From positions 6,605,959 through 6,669,958 of the forward strand of contig JASSKH010000005.1 of the NCBI GenBank assembly GCA_031763025.1: a stretch of DNA of 64,000 bases, given 5' to 3'. Source of the DNA: Macrocystis pyrifera (lineage: Eukaryota > Sar > Phaeophyceae > Laminariales > Laminariaceae). The notes beneath the pieces are model-generated. The model searched no databases and was not told the origin of the DNA. It saw nothing but the letters and a program-made list of their open reading frames with translations. Below are positions 42,931-52,860 of this stretch, in pieces. Numbering within the stretch: position 1 is the stretch's first letter; every line of letters starts with the position of its first letter. The translations under genes and the position numbers were made by a program.

Positions 42931-45224
42931 CCGTACACCTGATTCTGCGGTCTGAGATCGCCATTAAAGTATTTTCATAGAGCGACACCTACTGCCTAAC
43001 GGAAACAGGGGCAAGGCTGACCCAGATGGGTATCGTTCCGGTGCCTTCGCGTGAAGGATACCGGGTTGGTGATATTTGAGCCACTTGGTTGATCTCGGTG
43101 ACTTCATGCCGTTGCAGGCTTCCGACGAATGCGTCGCCCTCCCCCCGTCAACGAGAGTGGAAACGTTATGGTTTTAGACCGTTTCAGGAATTACGACGAC
43201 TTGCGTTTTTGTATCAGCAGGGGCCGCGTCATTTACGGCCCCTCCCCCATTTGTGGATTGCCACTCTTTCTCTCTCTTCTTCGGCGGTCCTACGTGTTGC
43301 CTCGGTCATCGCTCTCGACCGGAGGCTCAAAGCAATCAGTTTACCATCTACATACCTGGGAGACCTTCTCCCTAGCGTCATAAGCACGCTCTACCCCTCT
43401 GGGACACGTGCGAGCCCACGTCTCGACTCGGTTGGATCGTGGCCAGACTTGAGGTTGGTCTTATTATTTGTATGTTGTAGGCATGTGTTGTAATCCTGTT
43501 CTATCATGTATCTGAAGCGGACTGTCAACGGCTGATCCTTCGAATAGGCTCATGCCCGTGCTGCTTGCCTCATCCTGACCCAAGACCTCATGACCTATAC
43601 GCTCCCGATCCATAACATGGTGTCCAATCCGAGACACGCGCTTGCACGCACTGGGGATCGTTCTACGCATCCCACTCTGTTTTGTTTTTTTATTTGTGCG
43701 GGACCCTGAGATCCCTCTGGGTTGTATGCACACGAGGATACGTACAGCAGCAATATAGCATGCGATACTTGCTGCTGTGCTGCTGTGCTACAGCAGTATT
43801 AAAATAGCAGTCCTGCTGTTTTGTTTTTTATTTTTTTCGTTTTGCCTCGAATGTTTTCGCTTTGTTTTTCGGGGGAGGCAACGGACACACTCAGGAGCAT
43901 ATAGTGCCCTGGCGTGTGTCTTATCTCTTGGCTCTAACGGCTACCCTATCCAGTTCTGTTTGCCCCTTTGCACTTTGAGGCTTTGTTGGGATGGCACAGG
44001 TGGGAGTCCAAAGCTTGCAGCACACTCGTTAGGCCCCCGCCCTTTTCTTTCCACCGGCAGCGATAAAAATGAATGAAAAGCAAAAGCCCGAACGTGATGT
44101 GACCTGTGGTTTGTGCAGCGCGCCCGAGTGTGCTCGCTTTAGTGACTCCCGGGCCAGGTATCCACTTGCCATCTGTCCGTCTGCGCGTCCGCTGCTGTCG
44201 CCGTACGCCACTCGTCGCTATCGCGACGCGTGGCTCTGCATTGTTGCGAACGCGGCACTTGCTCCACTTTCTCTGCTGTGGGCACTACCCACAAGTGTCT
44301 GCAGCAGGATTCACGGGGAGATACCTCTTGGTCTAAATGTACGATTCTTTTTACAGAGTAGTTACTCTGTACCAGGTATGCATATATTTATGTTGTGCGA
44401 GCTACTATTAATACTAGTGCTGTCGATCGAGGTCAGGTCTCGAAATGTTGTTGATTGCGTTCGACGTGAATATAATATCAAAGATCCAGCTCGTACGACG
44501 TACCTTTTGGGTCGAGTTGTTACGTATCAACACGACAGAAAAATGACTACGATATCAAGATCCTACAGATATCTTGCTTTCCAGTGGTACAAGTGACAAG
44601 TAGGAGCCACCTACTTCGTCAAAGTTGTTGTCGTTGTTCTCACATTTAATTAATCGCCATAATAAAAAACAATGCAGTTCGTGGTCGCAGGACATGAGAA
44701 TACCTGGTACCTCGGTAAGGCACTTGTTACTTATTACTCAAGTATACAGCAGTATAGACCCACCATTTTTTTTTCTTTATGGTGTATTTTGGTTGCTGGC
44801 GTATGTATGTATGTTGTGTCGGCCGCACCTAGTGCGAAGGCATGGTATTGCGTAGGCTATTAATGCATTACGGTGTGTTATCTCTGTGTCGTAGTCTGTG
44901 ACCACAGAGCTCGTATCTTTCTAGGGTGAAGAATCAGCACGGACACTGGGCTTGCTGGATGTCGACGAGTAGAAGAACGGTTTAATGTGAAGAACACACA
45001 CACACATATGAATAAGAACCTGATGGGAACAAGAAGCTCACTTTTTTAAGGACGCCAAGAAATTGCATCGAGATGATGCGCTCCGCGGAAAGTACGTCTT
45101 CAATAATAGTATTATACCCGGTACCTGGTACCTGGTATGTGTTGTTTGTCGCTGTTGGTCCTGTTTGTTTTATTATGTATTTCCTCTTGTTTTCGCGCTA
45201 TGCCTTTATGCCCTCATGGTGTCA
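42931..45224. other. Unassigned DNA
   Basis: No recognisable gene. A plus-strand frame at 44069-44596 (175 codons) has two hydrophobic stretches but no recognised domain. About 70 bp at 44189-44260 (CCGCTGCTGTCGCCGTACGCC and following) recur at 46407-46475, linking this area to the DNA downstream of E4. Short GTACCTGGTACCTGGT and CAGCAG/GCTGCT repeats are present. Confidence 0.4.
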
Positions 45225-45241
45225 GAAACGAGAGATATGCC

Positions 45242-45700
45242 AGTGCCTCGTGGAAAGCGAATGATTTCGTCAACTAAGCTTACACGGGGTCTGTGCCAGT
45301 ACTACCTGTGCTTGCATTATGGTGGATTAAAAGAAATGGGTATGTACCTCGTGGGAATGGTAGTGATGTATTTTCAGTCGTGGGAGACAACCACGAGCTT
45401 CCACGAGGTCTGCGCCCATCCTACCTATCTGGCATGCGTTTCGTTTTTATTGGAGATGGGTCTGTGCCTTGTGGGGACATAGTTATGGTCTTGAACCTAC
45501 TGTAGCTTCCACAAGATCTGCGCCTGTCCTACCTTTACCTGTTGTTGAGATGGGTCTGTGCCTTGTGGGGACATAATTATGGTCTTGAACCGAGCCTCCA
45601 CAAGGTCTGTGCCTGTCCTACTTGCACCTGTTGTTGAGATGGGTCTGTGCCTTGTGGGGACATGGCTATGGTCTTGAACCGAGCCTCCACAGGGTCTGTG
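45242..45700 (+). repeat. Degenerate tandem repeat with covarying hairpin
   Basis: About five units (spacing about 89-120 bp) share GTGCCTTGTGGGGACAT, TATGGTCTTGAAC and CCTCCACAAGGTCTGTGCC. Each has an inverted repeat. Unit 2 pairs CCTCGTGG (45347-45354) with CCACGAGG (45401-45408). Unit 4 pairs CCTTGTGG (45561-45568) with CCACAAGG (45598-45605). Unit 5 pairs CCTTGTGG (45650-45657) with CCACAGGG (45687-45694). A C:G pair in unit 2 is a T:A pair in unit 4 and a T-G wobble in unit 5, so the arms changed together. Function unknown. Confidence 0.75.
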
Positions 45701-45720
45701 CCTGTCGTACCTGTACCTTT

Positions 45721-46774
45721 TTATAATATTTTACGTCTGCGCCTGCCCTACTTACACGGTATGTTAGTATGCTCTCTACATTTTTACTTCGTTTATTTTG
45801 TGGGTGTGTAGTTGCTGCACCTATCCAGTTTATGCACTTCCCACCTGGATTATAATTACTTGTCGATTCGTTTATACATTTTTGGTGTGTTATGCTGCTC
45901 TGCTGCTGGTTGCACTGATTTCCCGCGTGTGTCGGTGCTGATATTCGCGCTTATCTCGTTATACGGCTCTGCAGCTGGTTGCACTAATTTTCCCGCTTTC
46001 ATCGGTACTGACATTTTCATCTTTTTTATGTTCCGTCATTGCAACATGTTTCTGCAATGACGGGCGAGCGGGAGACAGGAACGGCCGCATGCATTAATAG
46101 TTTTCCTAATTCATCTTATGGGTGCATGAATATTGTGTGGGTTTGTCTCAGCTTGGGAGGACCGTTGTTGCTGTCTCCATCCGGCAGAGGAGAGATAGCA
46201 ACAAGGTCTCTGGAATACTGAAATGTTCGGCTAATATCCCCCGCCGCTTTCAGCATGCTGTGCGGGCAGCAAAAGATGAACACTCTCGTATTACCGCGTA
46301 TATTAATGTGCTTACCAGCAGCTAATTTTCCGACGTTCCCGTGTTCCACTGTTCGCGTTCTTTGTCTTATCTTGACATCGCTTGCCATGCCTGTCTTCAT
46401 TTCCGCTGCTGTCGCCGTACGCCACTCGTCGATGTAGCGACGCGTGACTCTGCGTCGCTGCGAACGCGGCATCTCTTGTTTTGTGCTCTGTGTTTGTTTT
46501 TTTTCGTTTGTCTGTCTGTTTGACTATTTGGCGGATGCACGGGCAAGCGGGTTTGCAAGAAGCAAACACACAAGCAAAACAAACGACCAAACAAACAATA
46601 AAAGCGAATAGAACAAACAAGAACAAACAGAGGAGCAAAGAAACAAATGGACGAACGACATAACACTAAAACGACAAACAGGTAAAAGCCCCGTGGATAA
46701 GGCACAGACCTAGAGGGGCCTGGTTGCCGTCTCCTTTCAGCATGGGAGGCAGCAACAACGGTCCCAATAGGCGC
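45721..46774. other. Unassigned DNA downstream of E4
   Basis: E4's RNase H similarity fades at about 46775 and I see no LTR or polypurine tract beyond it, so the E4 3' end is lost or unrecognised. The segment has T-rich and A-rich stretches (46495-46515; 46550-46680). It contains the 70-bp repeat shared with 44189-44260. A 20-bp phrase GGACCGTTGTTGCTGTCTCC at 46155-46175 is present inverted at 46742-46765. Confidence 0.4.
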
Positions 46775-47998
46775 AGACTCCAACCACTCTGGACATCCAT
46801 TCCTCGCTGCCATCGCAACGTACTCTGCTTCACTCGTGGAGAGTGTGGAAGTCTTCTGCGTCCTAGAAATCCATTGAATCGCCACACCCCCACACATCAC
46901 GGCTGCACCCGAGACAGACTTCCTCCTAGTGTCTCGGGGGGCATAGGCTGCGTCTGCATAAACCACCAACTCTTATCCACTGCCCCCCTGGAAAGTAATA
47001 CCGTAGCTACTCGTCACCTTCAGATACTCCAAAATCCCTCTCGCAGCCAACCAGTGTTTGAGTTTGGGGGCATGCATATACCTCGCGACCGCCCTTACGG
47101 CATTTGAGATATCAGGTCTCGTCTGGTTAGAAAGCCACAGCAAACTGCCTACTAGTTCACGATACGGCCAGTCACTAGTGGGCTCCTCCTCGTCAAACAC
47201 CTCCAGGAAAAGATCAGGGGAAAGTGGGGTGTTCCTACCAGTGGTCACGCCAAATTGCTTGACCGTCTTCTCCGCGAAAGATTTTTGCGAAATTGTCAGT
47301 AAACCCGCGACCTTGTCTCTGGAATAGTGGCAACCGGCATACCATCGCAGCTCACCAAGGCTATTGATGGGGACTACGCGGTTCAGGTCCTCGCAAAAAC
47401 GGTCACATCTCTCCTTACGGCCTACCGCAAAAATGTCGTCGACGTGAACCACAGCAATGATGGAAACAGACCCCGCCTCGATTAATCGAAAAACACACGG
47501 ATCTGCGAGGCTCTGTTCCAAACTAAGACTCTTCAGGCGGGTGACCAAGTGTCTATGCCAGGATCTCGACGCCTGTTTCAAGCCATATAGGCTACGATTC
47601 AAGCGCATTACTTTGCCGCTCAGATCACCACAGCCCTGTGGCATTCGCATCAAAACGAGTTCCTATAGTTCGGCCTGGACAAACGCTTGTTGTACATCGA
47701 AATGGCATAAATCTAACTGGAACTCGCAGGCTATCGCAGCCATCATACGGATACATGACGCGGCGGGGGTGGGGGCAAAAGTCTCACAGTAATCAACTCC
47801 GGGGCGTTGGCTAAATCCTCTCGCCACTAGTTGCACTTTCGCCTTCACTACCTTACCATGCTCATCTGCCTTCCAAGTGAACACCCATTTGGCCGATACC
47901 ACGTTCCCTCCCTTTTGCTGCTAAGCATCCCCGAAAGTCCCAGCTCCCTCGAGTCCGGCAATCTCCGTCTCCATTGCATGGGACCAATTCGCATGGTA
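46775..47998 (-). pseudogene. E4 reverse transcriptase and RNase H
   Basis: 47998-47663 carries the RT start (NWSHAMETEIAGLEGAG; SAKWVFTWKADEHGKV; CHFDVQQAFVQAEL), broken by a TAG near 47918 and another after QAEL (near 47672). 47653-46973 continues with RMPQGCGDLSGKVMRLNRSL, YGLKQASRSWH, the catalytic AVVHVDDIFAVG, RWYAGCHYSRD and PYRELVGSLLWLSNQTRPDI. A TAA follows GGSG. RNase H resumes at 46969 with YADAAYAPRDTRRKSVSG and TLSTSEAEYVAMAAR, and similarity is lost after PEWLES. The RNase H C-terminus is missing, so this is a 3'-truncated pseudogene. Confidence 0.85.
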
Positions 47999-49087
47999 TT
48001 ACGAGAGCATCGCCTCCTGGTAGGTCGCGGGTTCCGAGAGTTGTCCCGCGTCACATGTTGGCAGAGCAGGGGCGGGTTGGTTGGGCGGGCGCTGGTTGAA
48101 AAGTGCGTGGTCAGCTGGCTGCGATGTACCAGTAGACGCCTGATGGTACGCCCTCGTCCTCGCGCGCGTCCGCCCCGGTTGGAGAAGCTCGTTGTCCGGG
48201 GGACCCTCGTCGTCCTCGATCTGAGGGTTCTCGGCCCCCGGTGGGGATGACGGTGACATCACCCCCGGCGTCGGCGGCATCTCCGGTGGCGCCGGCGTCA
48301 TCACCGGCGGCATCCCCACTTGAAGCGGCGCCTTCGTCATCGCCCGTGTCCTAGCGCGCGTCCGCCCCAGTTGGAAGAGCTCGTTATCCCGGGGGCCCTC
48401 GTCGTCCTCGACGTGATGGTTCTCGGCCCCCGGTGGGGATGACGGTGACGTCACCCCCGGCGGCGGCGGCGGCACCCCCGGCGTCGGCGTCGGTGGTGGC
48501 GGCACCTCCGTTGGCGCTGGCGTCATCGCCGGCGTCGGCGGTACCGCCGGTGGTGCCGGTGACATCATCGGTGGTATCCCCGGTGACACAGTCGCCAGCT
48601 CCGGTGGTAAATACCTGATGTGCAGATCGGCCTCCCACGGCTCCGCCACCGAGTCCTTCCTCACCTGAGGCGCAGCCTCGATGATCGGCTTGCGCTCCAC
48701 CTCCCAGGTGACGTCCCGCGAGTTGCTCGTACGCCCGCATGCCGTGACCACCTTGACGCAGTCGCGCGGATGGTTTCTCCCCCTGTTGAAGTAAAAACAC
48801 CGTTCGGCCTTGGGGTCAGACTTGTGGGTGCGGTGGATACGGTGGAATCCGGGCTGCATGAAGGCGAGTGTGTTGGGCGGCGGCAGTGTCCCAAAAAATG
48901 CCTCGTGCGGCGACTTGAAATGGGCGTTCGCCGACGTCGCCGTGGTGTTCAGGCAGTCGTTCATGTAGATGGCTGCTTCCACCCAGTAGCGGTCCAGGTT
49001 CGGAAGCTGCCCGGGGAACAGCTGGGGGGCCTCAAGGCAAGCGGCCATACCGCCTTCCTGGATGAGGCCGAGTCCACGTTCGACCAC
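47999..49087 (-). CDS. E4 integrase C-terminal part and hinge
   Basis: The open frame starts at the catalytic Glu region (VERGLGLIQEGGMAACLEAP) and continues with the conserved copia integrase tail (YWVEAAIYMNDCLNTT; SPHEAFFGTLPP; FHRIHRTHKSDPKAERCFYF; RDVTWEVERKP). It then passes into a long Pro/Thr/Ala-rich hinge with a 64-residue duplication carrying DDEGPxDNELxQxGRTRART. It is in a different frame from the upstream integrase part, joined at about 49095 where HEHTG should meet HNGVVERGLG. It ends at a TAA just before the RT start (YQEAMLS stop). Confidence 0.82.
   Translation of the reverse strand: MVERGLGLIQEGGMAACLEAPQLFPGQLPNLDRYWVEAAIYMNDCLNTTATSANAHFKSPHEAFFGTLPPPNTLAFMQPGFHRIHRTHKSDPKAERCFYFNRGRNHPRDCVKVVTACGRTSNSRDVTWEVERKPIIEAAPQVRKDSVAEPWEADLHIRYLPPELATVSPGIPPMMSPAPPAVPPTPAMTPAPTEVPPPPTPTPGVPPPPPGVTSPSSPPGAENHHVEDDEGPRDNELFQLGRTRARTRAMTKAPLQVGMPPVMTPAPPEMPPTPGVMSPSSPPGAENPQIEDDEGPPDNELLQPGRTRARTRAYHQASTGTSQPADHALFNQRPPNQPAPALPTCDAGQLSEPATYQEAMLS
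48155..48460 (-). repeat. 192-bp in-frame duplication in E4 integrase hinge
   Basis: The plus-strand block CGCGCGTCCGCCCC(G/A)GTTGG to GGTGGGGATGACGGTGAC occurs near 48165-48263 and again near 48357-48455, with a period of 192 bp (64 codons). The encoded copies (RARTRA, DDEGPPDNEL, PPGAEN) remain in frame with each other. Confidence 0.8.
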
Positions 49088-50184
49088 ACCGTTGTGTTTC
49101 GGTCCGTCGACCCGGTGTGCTCGTGTCGGATTTTCTCATTGGCGCATAAGTTTGCGAAGAGTGCGTTCACGAACTCTGTGCCGTTGTCCGTCCGGAAACA
49201 CTCGACGTCTCCGCCGACGTCAGCCAGGAATTTTCGGGTCGCCGCGGTCACGTCGGCGGCGCTCTTGCTCTTGAGGGGGTATAGCCATCCCATGCGTGTC
49301 GCATCATCCTTGAACAGGATCAGGTACAGAGCCCCCCCAGCAGACGCGATTTTCCTGGGGCCGGCAAGGTCAACAAAGACGCGCTGCAGGGGGAGTGCCT
49401 TCCGAGACGATGTAGTCGTAGGTATAGACGCACGCCTGCCTTTCGCCTGCACACATCCACTGCAAGTGACCAGAGTACCAGTGAGCTTGACGCCTTGCTG
49501 CTTGGCCGTCTCGCGCAAAAGGCCCTCGTGGGCGTGGGCGTTGCACACGTGAAAGACGTTGATATCCACCTCCTTGAAACGTCTAATGCCGGGGACGAGT
49601 ACGGCAGCAGCAATCGCCGGGCGGAACGCGAGGGGGAGCGGGGGAAGGCATTCTTCCGGGGGATTAGCTGACGATGGCGCTGGCTCACTACGTTCCGGCA
49701 CTGTCGCAGGGTGTGTGTGAGGGGTTGCTACCGCTGTCATTGGTTCTATCGCTACCGGGGAGTCTACCACTACCATCACCCCCGGCGACAGCGGCATAGC
49801 AGATATTCCCGGCGTCCTCACCGGTTGTAACGTCACAGGCACCGGCGCATGGGGGGGGAGGGGGGGGGGGGGTTGCAAAACCGTTGTACCATCCATCGCT
49901 ACCGGCGGGTCTACCGCTACCATCACCCCCGGCGACAGCGGCATAGCAGATACTCCCGGCGTCCTCACCGGTTGTAACGTCACAGGCACCGGCGCATGGG
50001 GGGGGGGGGGGGGGGGGGGTTGCAAAACCGTTGTACCATCCATCGCTACCGGCGGGTCTACCGCTACCATCACCCCCGGCGACAGCGGCATAGCAGATAC
50101 TCCCGGCGTCCTCATCGGGTGTACCGTCATAGGCACCGGTGCATGGGGGGGGGGGGGGGGGGGGGGGGGCAACAAGGCCATCAA
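48961..50184 (-). CDS. E4 integrase zinc finger and core, with proline-rich insert
   Basis: 407 open codons. Residues 1-130 are repeats (PPPPP-HAPVPVTLQPVRTPGVS, SPGVMVAVDPPVAMDGTTVL). From about residue 200 come the integrase zinc-binding region (FHVCNAHAHEGLLRET; TLVTCSGCVQAKG), the first catalytic Asp in VFVDLAGPRK, YLILFKDDATRMGW and the second Asp in FRTDNGTEF. After HEHTG the frame is lost by a single shift near 49095. The repeat-encoded insert has no counterpart in ordinary copia pol and sits between protease and integrase. Confidence 0.82.
   Translation of the reverse strand: MMALLPPPPPPPPHAPVPMTVHPMRTPGVSAMPLSPGVMVAVDPPVAMDGTTVLQPPPPPPPHAPVPVTLQPVRTPGVSAMPLSPGVMVAVDPPVAMDGTTVLQPPPPLPPHAPVPVTLQPVRTPGISAMPLSPGVMVVVDSPVAIEPMTAVATPHTHPATVPERSEPAPSSANPPEECLPPLPLAFRPAIAAAVLVPGIRRFKEVDINVFHVCNAHAHEGLLRETAKQQGVKLTGTLVTCSGCVQAKGRRASIPTTTSSRKALPLQRVFVDLAGPRKIASAGGALYLILFKDDATRMGWLYPLKSKSAADVTAATRKFLADVGGDVECFRTDNGTEFVNALFANLCANEKIRHEHTGSTDRNTTVWSNVDSASSRKAVWPLALRPPSCSPGSFRTWTATGWKQPST
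49730..50170 (-). repeat. 147-bp tandem repeats with C/G homopolymer runs in E4 pol
   Basis: Units carrying TTGCAAAACCGTTGTACCATC, CATCGCTACCGGCGGGTCTA and CACCCCCGGCGACAGCGGC recur with a period of 147 bp (49 codons; TTGCAAAA at 49873 and 50020). Each ends in a plus-strand G run of about 12-22 bases. On the element strand they encode a 49-residue Pro-rich unit. The runs are prone to slippage in vivo and to sequencing error, so unit boundaries and reading frame here are uncertain. Confidence 0.85.
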
Positions 50185-50205
50185 AGCTGGTGTACCCTGT
50201 ACCCT

Positions 50206-50206
<1 letters not shown>

Positions 50207-50240
<34 letters not shown>
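50207..50240 (+). repeat. Long poly-G tract
   Basis: An uninterrupted run of more than 30 G on the plus strand (poly-C, poly-Pro on the element strand), the longest homopolymer in the window. G-quadruplex formation is likely. Its exact length should be treated as approximate in any assembly. Confidence 0.85.
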
Positions 50241-50590
50241 CGACGCGTGGCGTTCAGCCTGGATCCGGCTCTGTCTTTGGGGAAAAATAAGCGGCCACCC
50301 ATTAGGTGGGCACCAGCAGCATCTAGAGTGATCGCCTCTTTGGCCTGGACAGTGTGCAGCGACAGCAAGTTTACCTTTAGGCTAGGAATAAATGAAACTC
50401 TCTCTAAGGTTACGCGTACGTCTTCCGTGCTGTGAAAAATTAAATCCACGCTGCCTACGTATTCCACTGCTAATTCTGTTCCGTCACCGATAAATATTTT
50501 GGCGTTCTCAGGGGAGGGGGGGGCGCTTGTTATACAAGTGGTCCGGGTTCGGGGTCATGTGCGTTGTCGCCCCGTTGTCCGCAATCCAAC
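50241..50590 (-). pseudogene. E4 protease
   Basis: The aspartic protease begins with SWIADNGATTHMT (about 50595-50560) and continues in another frame with ENAKIFIGDGTELAVEYVG, VTLERVSFIPSLKVNLLS and GGRLFFPK (50510-50270). That is the normal copia protease layout with the DNG variant of the active-site D(S/T)G. The frame changes at a C run at about 50512-50522. The domain then runs into poly-proline sequence. Confidence 0.75.
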
Positions 50591-51284
50591 TCTCTATCCC
50601 CCTTCCCAAAACATCGTACTGACCGACCAAAGCAGACTGTGCTGTGAGTAGATGTGATGGCTCTTCAGGAGCCAAGTATTGCTGCGGTGGCTGCTGCGCC
50701 TTCTGTGCCTGCTGCACCTGCTGCGCCTGCTGCGCCTGCTGTGCCTGCTGTGCCTGCTGCGCCTGTTGAGCCTGCTGGGCCTGCTGCACCTGTTGAGCCT
50801 GCTGCTGTGAATGTTGGTAGTACTGCTGCTGCTCACGTTGGTAGTACTGCTGTTGCTCACGTTGGTACTGCGGTGGTTGCTGAAGATGTGGCTGCTGTTG
50901 AGGCTCGTGGTACTGTGACTGCTGTTGGAGCTGCTGCTGTTGATACTGTGCTTGGTACTGTGATTGCTGGTGGGACTGTTGCTGTGGCTGGTACTGTGGC
51001 TGCTGTTGGTACTGCGGCTGCTGCTGCGGAATGGGGTCTGGGGTGGGGAGGAGCGGTGTTGTAGACTGGGCGGTATTCGCGGTATTCGCCGCGAAGTGGC
51101 TTTGGTAAACTTCACGAGGTGGATTCGGGTCATCTACCAACGTCACGATAGCGCGGCAGTTCGCAAAAAAATGGCCTATCCGGCCGCACCTGTAACATCT
51201 TGGGCGGGGGTCAGCGGCGTGGATTCCCGGCTCGGTTCCTTGTGGCCGATGTAGGTTGGGGGGGTACCGGACGGCGTCGTACAT
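50591..51284 (-). pseudogene. E4 nucleocapsid: zinc knuckle and Gln/Ala tract
   Basis: GIHAADPRPRCYRCGRIGHF then ANCRA gives the CX2CX4HX4C zinc knuckle near 51200. It is followed by a long Gln-rich segment (QYQQQPQYQPQQQS; QQAQQAQQAQQ) encoded by CAG/CAA/GCA triplets at 51010-50660. This continues gag in a shifted frame and leads directly into the protease. Confidence 0.8.
50660..51020 (-). repeat. CAG/CAA/GCC microsatellite array in E4
   Basis: GCC-TGC-TGC and GCTGTTG triplet repeats on the plus strand. Sub-repeats are GCCTGCTGC (50700-50790) and GGTAGTACTGCTGCTGCTCAC (50815-50865). They encode (QQA)n and Tyr/Gln repeats in E4. Confidence 0.85.
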
Positions 51285-51565
51285 TCGGTCGGTACCTGGT
51301 GGGTGTCCTCCGGGCCCGATGAAACGTGCGTCGCGTACCTGCGGCCACGACTGGTTCCCACCTACGCCACGGCCGGCGTATGGCGGCCATGGTTGATGTC
51401 CGCCGCCGCCGCTGGCGTGCGAATCCTGCCTCTGCCGATTTTTTTCGGCTTCCCATTCTTGTTCCCCGAACGTGCCCCTCCCCAGTCCTGGCCTGCCCAG
51501 CCTTGATCATGCTGGTTTTGCTGTTGGTGTTGACGCGGTGGCTGATGTTGATTGTGTGGTTGCTG

Positions 51566-51596
<31 letters not shown>

Positions 51597-52860
51597 TGCT
51601 GTTGCTGCTGTTGCTGCTGTTGCTGCCCCCAGTGCCCAGTGGCGCCACCACTCGCCGTGCCACCTCTGCCGCCCGTGTAAGGCCAGGGCTGGGACCGGGG
51701 AAACTCCCCTGTCCACCTGCTCCACCTCCGCCTGTGGCTATCAAGACCTGTGCTGAGCCATCGATCATTTTCCTCTTACTCGCTTCCAACTCCCGGTACG
51801 TTATGCGAACCCGGTCCTCGATCATGTTGAGGGTCAAGTTCTGGGCGTATTGCAGGATTTTCTTGTCCACCTCGTATTCGGACGTCAGGCATTGCAGTAG
51901 GTGGAGGTTGGCTTCCTGATCCGTTTTTGGGATCCCTACTTCGGAGAGCTTTGCTCGGATGATGCTCATCCTCTCGAAATAAAGGGTAGGGTCCTCCCCC
52001 TCTTTCATATGAGCATTGATGTATTCTCTCTGGTATGCCTGTTTGTCGAGGTCGTCGCTTGGGACATAGTGCCGACGTACCTCGGCCATCGCAAGACTAG
52101 GGCTGCCTATGTCATAGACCTTGTATAACAGAGACGAATTAGTCAGTGCGTTGGTGATACCCTCGTATGCCCTGCGAGCAGCGGCTACCCTTGCCGTTCC
52201 GAAACGGTAATCGAGGTCTTGTTGACTCCTTCTATTTGGGCCCTGCAAGACTATCGGGTCGCTAGTTTCCTTCAAAACATCGTCGTAGGTGTTAGTAACA
52301 GCCCATGATAGAAATTGCTTCGACCATTTAAAATAATTTCCCTCCTTACTACCGTCAAGGTTCGGTAAAGGCTTACCAAAACCAACTAGAAACGTGCCTG
52401 GCTGACCATGTGGCTCCGGTGGGCGCATTCCTCCTCCAGCCCCCTGCTGTAGCCTCTCCATCCTCGTTCGTTCCTCCTCTCTGATCTCCAGCCGGAGCGA
52501 CATCTCGGCCATCTCTCGTTTCAGGCGGGCGATCTCATCATCGCGGCCTTCGGCTCCGTCCTCCCACGAAGCCTCGTTCCTTCTACTCGTTTCTGCTCCG
52601 CCCTCTGGCGGAACAGGGTTTCGCGCTCCTGCGCTACTAGCCATTTCCGCGGCCTCTGCCGCGGCGTTGCTGACTGCCTCTGCTGCCGCTGTTATCGCCA
52701 CTCCTGTAGCTCTCCTGGCTCTGTCAACCTCATTGTCGCCAGTGCCTCTGCTCGGTTGAGATCCCTCTGGCCTCTGCATCCGAAAAACTGAAAATCTCTC
52801 GCTCGTCCTCGAACGGGGAGTTGCTCTCCCGGCGTAGCCCCAACCAGCAAGTGCGTCCAA
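51285..52860 (-). pseudogene. E4 gag
   Basis: 549 codons are open from ATG 52860, but only up to about 51700 in the biologically sensible frame. An Ala-rich N-terminus is followed by a predicted coiled coil at residues 108-137 (IARLKREMAEMSLRLEIREE). A copia capsid domain runs from residues 160-370 (EGNYFKWSKQFLSWAV; AHMKEGEDPTLYFERMSII; LLQCLTSEYEVDKKILQ). Near 51700 a frameshift is needed to continue into a Gly/Arg-rich part (GGRGGTASGGATGHWG), a poly-Gln tract and the zinc knuckle. In the unshifted frame the CAG/CAA tract is read as Ser/Asn repeats. The product would be the particle-forming Gag. Confidence 0.82.
51540..51630 (-). repeat. CAG/CAA (poly-Gln) microsatellite in E4 gag
   Basis: About 17 consecutive CAG/CAA codons on the element strand (TTGCTGCTG units on the plus strand) after HWG, then PHNQHQPPRQHQQQNQH. 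Confidence 0.85.

Larger units (their letters stand above)
46775..52860 (-). mobile_element. Copia element E4, divergent and expanded
   Basis: A second copia lineage on the minus strand with gag, zinc knuckle, protease, integrase, RT and RNase H in the canonical Ty1/copia order. It shares no recognisable sequence with E1-E3. Pol is interrupted by at least three stops and several frameshifts. Repeats have expanded inside it: CAG/CAA (Gln) tracts in gag, 147-bp proline units with long C runs between protease and integrase, and a 192-bp duplication in the integrase tail. No LTRs were found; A/T-rich leader-like DNA lies at 52861-53290. Confidence 0.85.

Noticed and set aside
46116-46472. 118-codon minus-strand frame as the missing 3' part of E4
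   Set aside because: The translation lacks any RNase H or copia C-terminal motif, and part of its DNA is the block repeated at 44189-44260.
49688-50467. 259-codon poly-Pro/Gly/Asp open frame as a host structural protein
   Set aside because: It is an alternative frame of the E4 repeat array; its N-terminal part is clearly copia protease, so it belongs to E4.
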